Shown piece after piece: positions 59,249 through 64,000 of a stretch of DNA of 64,000 nucleotides (the stretch's first letter is position 1; each line of letters begins with the position of its first letter). Location of the stretch: positions 49,031 to 113,030 of the forward strand of contig NZ_JABFVK010000030.1 in the NCBI RefSeq assembly GCF_013362815.1, written 5' to 3'. The notes below the pieces were generated by a model, which worked only from the letters and a program-made list of their open reading frames with translations, searched no databases and was not told the origin of the DNA. The position numbers and the translations under genes are program-made. Source of the DNA: Hamadaea sp. GTDB lineage: Bacteria; Actinomycetota; Actinomycetes; Mycobacteriales; Micromonosporaceae.

Positions 59249-60559
59249 CTAATCGAGGAAGTTCTTGAGCTCGGTGACGAGTTTGCGGATGTGCCCGGAG
59301 ATCACGGGCGTGCCCAGGCGCTTGAAGCGGTCCCGGAACCAGGGGTTGACGCTCTGCTGGCCGGAGCTGTTGACCGAGCCGACCGGGATGAACTTCACTC
59401 CGGACCGGTGCACGGCCTCGATGCCGTCGAACAGCGGTTGCGACCGGTCGAACTCGTAGAAGTCGGAGATCCACACCATCACGGTGTTACGTGGGTCGGC
59501 GATCTTCGGCCGGGCCATCGCCATCGCGATGGGGCCGTCGTTGCCGCCGCCGAGATTGGTCCGCAACAGCACCTCGAACGGGTCGTGCACCCACGGCGTC
59601 AGGTCGATCACCCGCGTGTCGTACGCGATCAGGTGCACATCGACCTTGGGCAGCCCGGCGAAGATCGAGGCGAGGATGGTGCAGTTGACCATCGAGTCCA
59701 CCATGGACCCGGACTGGTCGACGACGACGATCAGCCGCGCCGGGGTGGTCCGCTTGGCGGTCTGCCGATAGAACAGCTTGTCGACGTAGAGCCGCTCGTC
59801 CTCGGGGTTCCAGTTGGTCAGGTTCTTCCAGATGGTGCGGTCGAGGTCGAGGTTGCGGAACACCCGCTTCGGCGGCACCGACCGGTCCAGCGTCCCGGCG
59901 CTGGTCTGCTGCACCTGCGTACGCAGAACCTCGGCGACCTCGTCCACGAAGCGCCGGATGAGCGCCTTGGCGTTGGCCAGCGCCACACCAGAGAGGTTGT
60001 CCTTGTCGCGCAGCAACTGCTCGATGAGCGACATGCTCGGGGTGAGCTGCTTGGCCAGTTTCGGATCGGCCAGCACCTCCCGCAGTTGCATCCGCTTGAC
60101 GAGGTCGCCTTCGAGGCCGGTCAGTACGCCGCCCAGCTCACCGGCCGCACCCGGCCGGGATCGCAGCTGCCCCGGCTCGCAGCCCAGCGCCTTCTCGAAC
60201 CACCCCGCATCGGACTGCCATTGGGCCAGCTGGGTGGCGCTGACGTTGCCCGACCCGGTGGCGAACACGTTGAGCAGCACCTTCGAGGCGAGGGCGGCCC
60301 GGCGTACTCGGGTCTCCCCGGTGGCCTGGTCGTCTTCCGGCGGCACCATGAGGCCTTCGAGCTCGGCGGCGAGCTCCGGGAACCGCTGCACCACGGTGTC
60401 GACCGAGACCGACGGGTCGAGCACCGCTGCGGGCAACCCCGCCGCCTGCACCGCCGCCATGCTCGCCGACTCCAGCGCGGGTTGCTCCTCACCGCCGTCG
60501 AAGATCCGGGCCAGCAGCCGCCAATAAAGCACCTGCCGTCGCGCGTCCATCTCGGTCAT
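59249..60559 (-). CDS. VWA-domain protein, MoxR partner
   Basis: A 436-aa soluble protein. The N-terminal ~270 residues are helical (MTEMDARRQVLYWRLLARIF...LAQWQSDAGWFEKALG). The C-terminal VWA domain (about 272-425) has the MIDAS motif DQSGSM (281-286) and later NLGGGNDGPIAMAM and MVWISDFYEF. ATG 60559 overlaps the stop of the 450-aa gene (ATGA). It is the metal-dependent adaptor expected to bring substrates to the MoxR ATPase encoded next. Confidence 0.92.
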   Translation of the reverse strand: MTEMDARRQVLYWRLLARIFDGGEEQPALESASMAAVQAAGLPAAVLDPSVSVDTVVQRFPELAAELEGLMVPPEDDQATGETRVRRAALASKVLLNVFATGSGNVSATQLAQWQSDAGWFEKALGCEPGQLRSRPGAAGELGGVLTGLEGDLVKRMQLREVLADPKLAKQLTPSMSLIEQLLRDKDNLSGVALANAKALIRRFVDEVAEVLRTQVQQTSAGTLDRSVPPKRVFRNLDLDRTIWKNLTNWNPEDERLYVDKLFYRQTAKRTTPARLIVVVDQSGSMVDSMVNCTILASIFAGLPKVDVHLIAYDTRVIDLTPWVHDPFEVLLRTNLGGGNDGPIAMAMARPKIADPRNTVMVWISDFYEFDRSQPLFDGIEAVHRSGVKFIPVGSVNSSGQQSVNPWFRDRFKRLGTPVISGHIRKLVTELKNFLD

Positions 60560-61908
60560 TTGCGCAGCAGCCTTCCCGCGCGCTCGCGCAGTACGCCGAC
60601 AGCGTCGCCCGCCGCGGCCTCGGCTTTGGCGGCTTTCGGATCGGACGGTCCCATCGCCCAGTCGCCGCTGTGCACCGCGACCGGCTTCTTCTTCACCGTC
60701 GTCTCCACCGCCAGCGGCTGCACCAGCCACCGGCCGGCGTCCCAGCGCAGCAGGCCGATCATCGCCGACGCCGACGCGGCCAGTTCGGCCGTGATCGGGC
60801 TCGCCGCGCTGATCCGGTCGGTGTCGACGGTCAGCGGCCCGTCGGCGGCGAACTGGTATGCCTCCAGGAACACCGGCTCGGCCAGTCGCACCGGATGCCG
60901 CTCCAGCGGCGGAACCGGGGCCGCCGACGCCTGCCGGAGCTGGACCCGGGCGGTGGCGAACGGGTCGGCCGGTCCGCCGGCGGTCGCATGTGCCTCGTCC
61001 CAGATCAGGTCGCCCGAGCCGAGCAGCGTCATGCCGGTCAGGTCGAGGCTGCGCCGTTCGGCCAGTGCTGCCAGCAGCTGCGTATGGCCGCGCAGCAGCC
61101 GCCAGACGGCGGCCCCGGTGATGGTGTCGACCTTCGCGGCGCTCACCGAGACCCGGACCAGCCGGGCCGCTCCCCCGGTCTCCAGTACGCCGTGCACCTG
61201 AGCTTGCAGCGCGGTCGGATGCTCGTGGAGGTCGACGCCGAGCGGCAGGAACCGCCCGGAGACCGGTTGCCCCGCGGCGTGAGCCGGGAGGCCGGGCTGG
61301 GCCAGCAGCATCGCCCGGGACCAGAGGTCGGCCCAGCGCCGGACCGGCAACTGCGGCAGTGTCAGCAGTGGACTCGACGCGCGGAGTTCGGCGGCGAACC
61401 CGTCGAGCAGCACGGCGAGCCGACGCCGGCCGGGCTCGGCCAGCAGGCCCTCGATCAGCGGATCGGCCGAGCTCACGAGGTCTTCGGTGACACCGCGCCA
61501 CCCGGCCACGGCCAGCTCGACGAGCCAGGTGCGTACGCCGCTGAGCAGGTTCTCGCCCGCCGCGTCAGGGGCCGGCGACGGCTCCCACTGCGCCCGGTCC
61601 CGACCGAGAGCGGTGTCGAGTCCCGTGAGCAGCGCGTCGTGCACCGCACCGAGCGCTGCCGACCGGCCACCGGCCAGCGCAGCGACGTGATCGTCGCCGG
61701 GCGATCCGGCCACGATCTTGGCCGCCGCCTCGGCGAGCCGCTCGCCCAGCGGAGTCGCGCCGAACGCTCCGGCCAGCCCGGTCAGCGCTGCCTGCCGCGC
61801 TTCGCTCAACCGGCCGAAGCCGTGCGTCAGCGCCTCGTCGAAGGCCGCCACCGTCTCCAGCGTCTCCGCGACACCCGTGGGGGTCTGCGCCAGGAATTCA
61901 CCGAGCAT
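60556..61908 (-). CDS. Protein of unknown function in the MoxR-VWA operon, 450 aa
   Basis: Not recognised as a named domain. The soluble sequence starts MLGEFLAQTPTGVAETLETVAAFDEALTHGFG and is Leu/Ala-rich and helical in its first 250 residues. A beta-containing part follows (VSVSAAKVDTITGAAVWRLLRGHTQLLAAL; HPVRLAEPVFLEAYQFA), then a Lys/Ala-rich tail. ATG 61908 overlaps the TGA of the SWIM-like gene by one base, and its own stop overlaps the VWA start, so stoichiometric co-production is likely. Probably a structural or adaptor subunit. Confidence 0.82.
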   Translation of the reverse strand: MLGEFLAQTPTGVAETLETVAAFDEALTHGFGRLSEARQAALTGLAGAFGATPLGERLAEAAAKIVAGSPGDDHVAALAGGRSAALGAVHDALLTGLDTALGRDRAQWEPSPAPDAAGENLLSGVRTWLVELAVAGWRGVTEDLVSSADPLIEGLLAEPGRRRLAVLLDGFAAELRASSPLLTLPQLPVRRWADLWSRAMLLAQPGLPAHAAGQPVSGRFLPLGVDLHEHPTALQAQVHGVLETGGAARLVRVSVSAAKVDTITGAAVWRLLRGHTQLLAALAERRSLDLTGMTLLGSGDLIWDEAHATAGGPADPFATARVQLRQASAAPVPPLERHPVRLAEPVFLEAYQFAADGPLTVDTDRISAASPITAELAASASAMIGLLRWDAGRWLVQPLAVETTVKKKPVAVHSGDWAMGPSDPKAAKAEAAAGDAVGVLRERAGRLLRK

Positions 61909-62459
61909 CAGCTCACCGCCTTCGCCGACGGCAATTGCGTCGCCGGGAACCAATGCAACTCAGGCAACGGTTCGGCCGTGCCCGGAAGCTCCAGATAGGA
62001 CAAGTGCCGCAGGAAGCGGGCGAAGACTCCGGCCGCCGACGAGCGCTCGACCCGCCAGGTCGTCATCCGGACCAGATCGGTGCCGTGGAGGATCGTGCCC
62101 TCGGCCTCGATACGCAGGTACCGGGCGACCCGCGCGGCCCCGAACTGCACGGCGGCCTCGTCGATCAGCAAGTCGAGGTGCTTGCAGGTGTAGTCGCCGT
62201 ATAGGCCGCCGCACGGCCGGTTGTTGTTGGTCGAGCAGCTCAGCGTGTGGTCGCCCGCGGTGAACTGCGAGACGTAGACCCGGTCGATGTCCGACCCCGA
62301 CGAGACGACCCCTTGCAGCCGCCCCTCGGCGAGCTCGACGAAGGGCACCTTCGCGAGTTTGCGGGGCCGGGCGGGCGGAACCACCACTGCGGCGCTGCGC
62401 GCCTCCCAATCCAGTTCCGGCGACTCAGCAGGCGGCACGCCATCGACCTCCCCAGGCAA
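61908..62459 (-). CDS. SWIM-zinc-finger-like protein, first gene of the MoxR-VWA operon
   Basis: A 183-aa protein. CSTNNNRPCGGLYGDYTCKHL shows a C-x7-C-x8-C-x-H arrangement like the SWIM zinc finger (CxC...CxH), here with a longer first spacing. It is followed by DLLIDEAAVQFGAARVARYLRI and a helical tail. SWIM proteins bind nucleic acids or proteins and occur next to MoxR/VWA genes in actinobacteria. ATG 62459 is the only reasonable start. The ~90 bp upstream hold the probable promoter of the five-gene operon but no clear operator. Confidence 0.75.
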   Translation of the reverse strand: MPGEVDGVPPAESPELDWEARSAAVVVPPARPRKLAKVPFVELAEGRLQGVVSSGSDIDRVYVSQFTAGDHTLSCSTNNNRPCGGLYGDYTCKHLDLLIDEAAVQFGAARVARYLRIEAEGTILHGTDLVRMTTWRVERSSAAGVFARFLRHLSYLELPGTAEPLPELHWFPATQLPSAKAVS

Positions 62460-62550
62460 AACGCGCGCGCCACAGTGGACGCTCGCGGAAACGGACGTTC
62501 CGTGAACGCGACAGTTCTACCGCACGCCCCCGACAATCCGGCCCGCGGGC

Positions 62551-63783
62551 TCAGTGACTCTCGGGAGGATCATCCAACTCGTCGAGCGCGGCCTGCTCGT
62601 GCAGCACGATGTCGTGCAGCGGCGCTTCCGGTCCGCCGAACGCCTGCCCGCGCGCCTCACCGTCCGGACTGCCGCTGAAGACTCGCGCGTCCTCCTCCGG
62701 CGCGGGCTCGGGGCCCACGGCCGGGAAGACTGCGGGGGTGGCGGCCACCCAGGCCCACTCCCGGCGCGCGTCGATCCAGGCCATTTCCGTCCTGGTACGC
62801 GCAAAGGCCGACGGCTGCTGGTCGCGTACCCAGCCGACGAGGTGCTCGCGAACGAGGCAGCGCAGGTCCCACAGCGACGGAGCATCGCGCGCACTGCACA
62901 GCGCCCGCAGCCGCACCCGGCCCTCGATCGCGTCCGTCACCTGCAGTACGCAGACCCGCCCGTCCCAGAGATCGCTGCCTTCGAGCAGTCGTCGCAGCTC
63001 GTCGCGGATGGGCTGCACCTGCACCGCCCAGTCGACGTCGAACTCGACCGAGCCGAGGATCTCCGACCGCGTACGCGTCCAGTTCTGGAACGGCTTGGTG
63101 GTGAAGTATGACGTCGGCAGCATGAGCCGGCGGTCGTCCCAGACTTGGAGGACGACGTGGCTGAGGGTGATCTCCTCGACCCGGGCCCATTCGTTCTCCA
63201 CCACGATCACGTCGTCGATCCGGATGGCGTCGCTGAACGCCAGTTGCAGCCCGGCGATCACGTTCCCCAGTACGCTCTGCGCCGCCAATGCGGCGATGAT
63301 GCCGATGATGCCGGCCGAGGCGAGCAGGCTGGCCCCGATGGTGCGTACCTCGGGAAAGGTCATCAGCACGACGCCGACGGTGAGCAGCACGATCGCGGCG
63401 ATGGTGACCCGGCGTACCACCACGATCTGGGTGCGGATGCGCCGCGCCGAGCGATTGTCGGGCACGTCGATGCGGAACCGCGCCTCGGCGACGTCCTCCA
63501 GCGCCAGCAGGATCGTCGCGACCAGCCAGGCCCCGGCGACGATCAGGCCGATGCCCATCGTGTGGAGGACCCCGTGTTTGAGCTCGAAGGTACGGGGTGA
63601 GACGAGGACCACGGCCCGGACGGCGAAGAGCACCGCGAAGACCTGGAACGCCCGGTGCGCGTGGTCGGCCAGCTCGGCCATGGTCAGCGAACGGCGCCCG
63701 GCCCGGCGTACCGCCCGATGGATGATCTCCACGACGATGAGCGCGGCCACGGCCGCGCCGACGGCCGCGATCGACAACGGCAC
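62551..63783 (-). CDS. MscS-family mechanosensitive ion channel protein
   Basis: A 410-aa protein with an N-terminal membrane segment (LSIAAVGAAVAALIVVEII), further segments around FQVFAVLFAVRAVVLV, GIGLIVAGAWLVATILLALE and VTIAAIVLLTVGVVLM, and the pore-lining TM3 region ASLLASAGIIGIIAALAAQSVLGNVIAGLQLAFSDAIRI. The cytoplasmic MscS beta domain follows (DDVIVVENEWARVEEITLSHVVLQVWDDRRLMLPTSYFTTKPFQNWTR). The tail of ~120 residues is acidic and unassigned. It opens on membrane tension to protect against hypo-osmotic shock. Confidence 0.92.
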   Translation of the reverse strand: MPLSIAAVGAAVAALIVVEIIHRAVRRAGRRSLTMAELADHAHRAFQVFAVLFAVRAVVLVSPRTFELKHGVLHTMGIGLIVAGAWLVATILLALEDVAEARFRIDVPDNRSARRIRTQIVVVRRVTIAAIVLLTVGVVLMTFPEVRTIGASLLASAGIIGIIAALAAQSVLGNVIAGLQLAFSDAIRIDDVIVVENEWARVEEITLSHVVLQVWDDRRLMLPTSYFTTKPFQNWTRTRSEILGSVEFDVDWAVQVQPIRDELRRLLEGSDLWDGRVCVLQVTDAIEGRVRLRALCSARDAPSLWDLRCLVREHLVGWVRDQQPSAFARTRTEMAWIDARREWAWVAATPAVFPAVGPEPAPEEDARVFSGSPDGEARGQAFGGPEAPLHDIVLHEQAALDELDDPPESH

Positions 63784-63849
63784 CGTGCAACTCCCTTCAC
63801 CGGCACCTTTGAAGATCCCATATTCCGGCGCAGCCGAGCTGGTAAACCC

Positions 63850-64000
63850 CTAGTCCGTGAGAAGTCGCAGGACGACGGCGGCTACTGCGAGCACGAGCAG
63901 GACGATCGGCGTGCCGATGTGGGCGAGATCGCGGAAGCGGACGTGCGCCCCGACCGCCAGCGCGAAGTAGAGCACCAGGCCGATCCCGGCGGCCACCCCG
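63850..64000 (-). CDS. DoxX-like membrane protein, C-terminal fragment at window edge
   Basis: The last 50 codons of a minus-strand gene whose start is beyond the window; the stop is at 63850-63852. Visible: AAGIGLVLYFALAVGAHVRF, RDLAHIGTPIVLLVLAVAAVVLRLLTD. Two membrane helices with the A-x-G-L-V-x-Y-F-x-x-A-x-x-A-H-x-R pattern match the DoxX_2 group. Function unknown. Confidence 0.65.
   Translation of the reverse strand, partial: GVAAGIGLVLYFALAVGAHVRFRDLAHIGTPIVLLVLAVAAVVLRLLTD

Noticed and set aside
60670..61998. Long + strand frame opposite the 450-aa gene
   Set aside because: Same shadow pattern; no ribosome site, and the minus-strand gene is embedded in a coupled operon.

Overview
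The window is high-GC DNA (by eye about 70% or more) with many GTG and TTG starts, tightly overlapping operons, an AfsR/SARP-type regulator, a CGNR regulator, CebR-type cellulose control and an ATPase-less sugar ABC transporter. Together these point to a free-living filamentous actinomycete. A marked excess of the palindrome CGTACG makes Micromonosporaceae (Actinoplanes/Micromonospora relatives) my best guess, but that is inference. I see no rRNA, CRISPR array, insertion sequence or phage block. The content is chromosomal: saprophytic enzymes, regulators and some stress or conflict genes.

Layout. 0-5 kb: a GH9 cellulase running off the left edge with a perfect CebR box, a putative HExxH metallohydrolase, a membrane protein, and a secreted FnIII-FnIII-CBM2 protein with a near-perfect CebR box. 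5-15 kb: AfsR-like regulator, tandem VOC protein, secreted propeller-like protein, Ntn amidase, a divergent NarL-type two-component pair, lipoprotein, CGNR regulator. 15-22 kb: gap (GAPDH), a copper-chaperone/MFS pair behind CsoR-like palindromes, an esterase fused to four EF-hands, a half-length P450-like protein and a PEP-mutase-family enzyme. 22-31 kb: a sugar locus with LacI, FAD oxidoreductase, binding protein, two permeases and a second LacI on the minus strand, divergent from a Tat-exported glycosidase. The divergent promoters are flanked by an 18-bp operator repeated in inverted orientation.

31-40 kb: small enzymes and membrane proteins (two DHFR-like reductases, CPBP protease, SDR), a vanadium haloperoxidase gene broken by a one-base frameshift, an Ig-like secreted protein, a nitroreductase, a BrkB-like protein and a threonine dehydratase. 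40.5-41.1 kb: an Arg-rich 30-codon ORF, a U-tailed terminator and three tRNA genes (Pro-UGG, Arg-ACG, Arg-CCG), which together look like an attenuator. 41-55 kb: SigE-family sigma factor with a probable anti-sigma partner, DEDDh exonuclease, FAD monooxygenase divergent from a GntR-TetR hybrid regulator, an orphan LacI, a GlxA-type regulator with an isochorismatase-type hydrolase, an OmpR-type two-component pair divergent from a serine hydrolase, a PHP phosphoesterase and a universal stress protein.

55-62.5 kb: a tightly coupled five-gene operon (SWIM-like protein, 450-aa protein, VWA protein, MoxR-type AAA+ ATPase, DUF5682 protein), the best candidate here for a little-described multi-protein system. 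62.5-64 kb: an MscS-type channel and the end of a DoxX-like gene cut by the right edge. All functions are read from sequence features and family knowledge; nothing was searched against a database.
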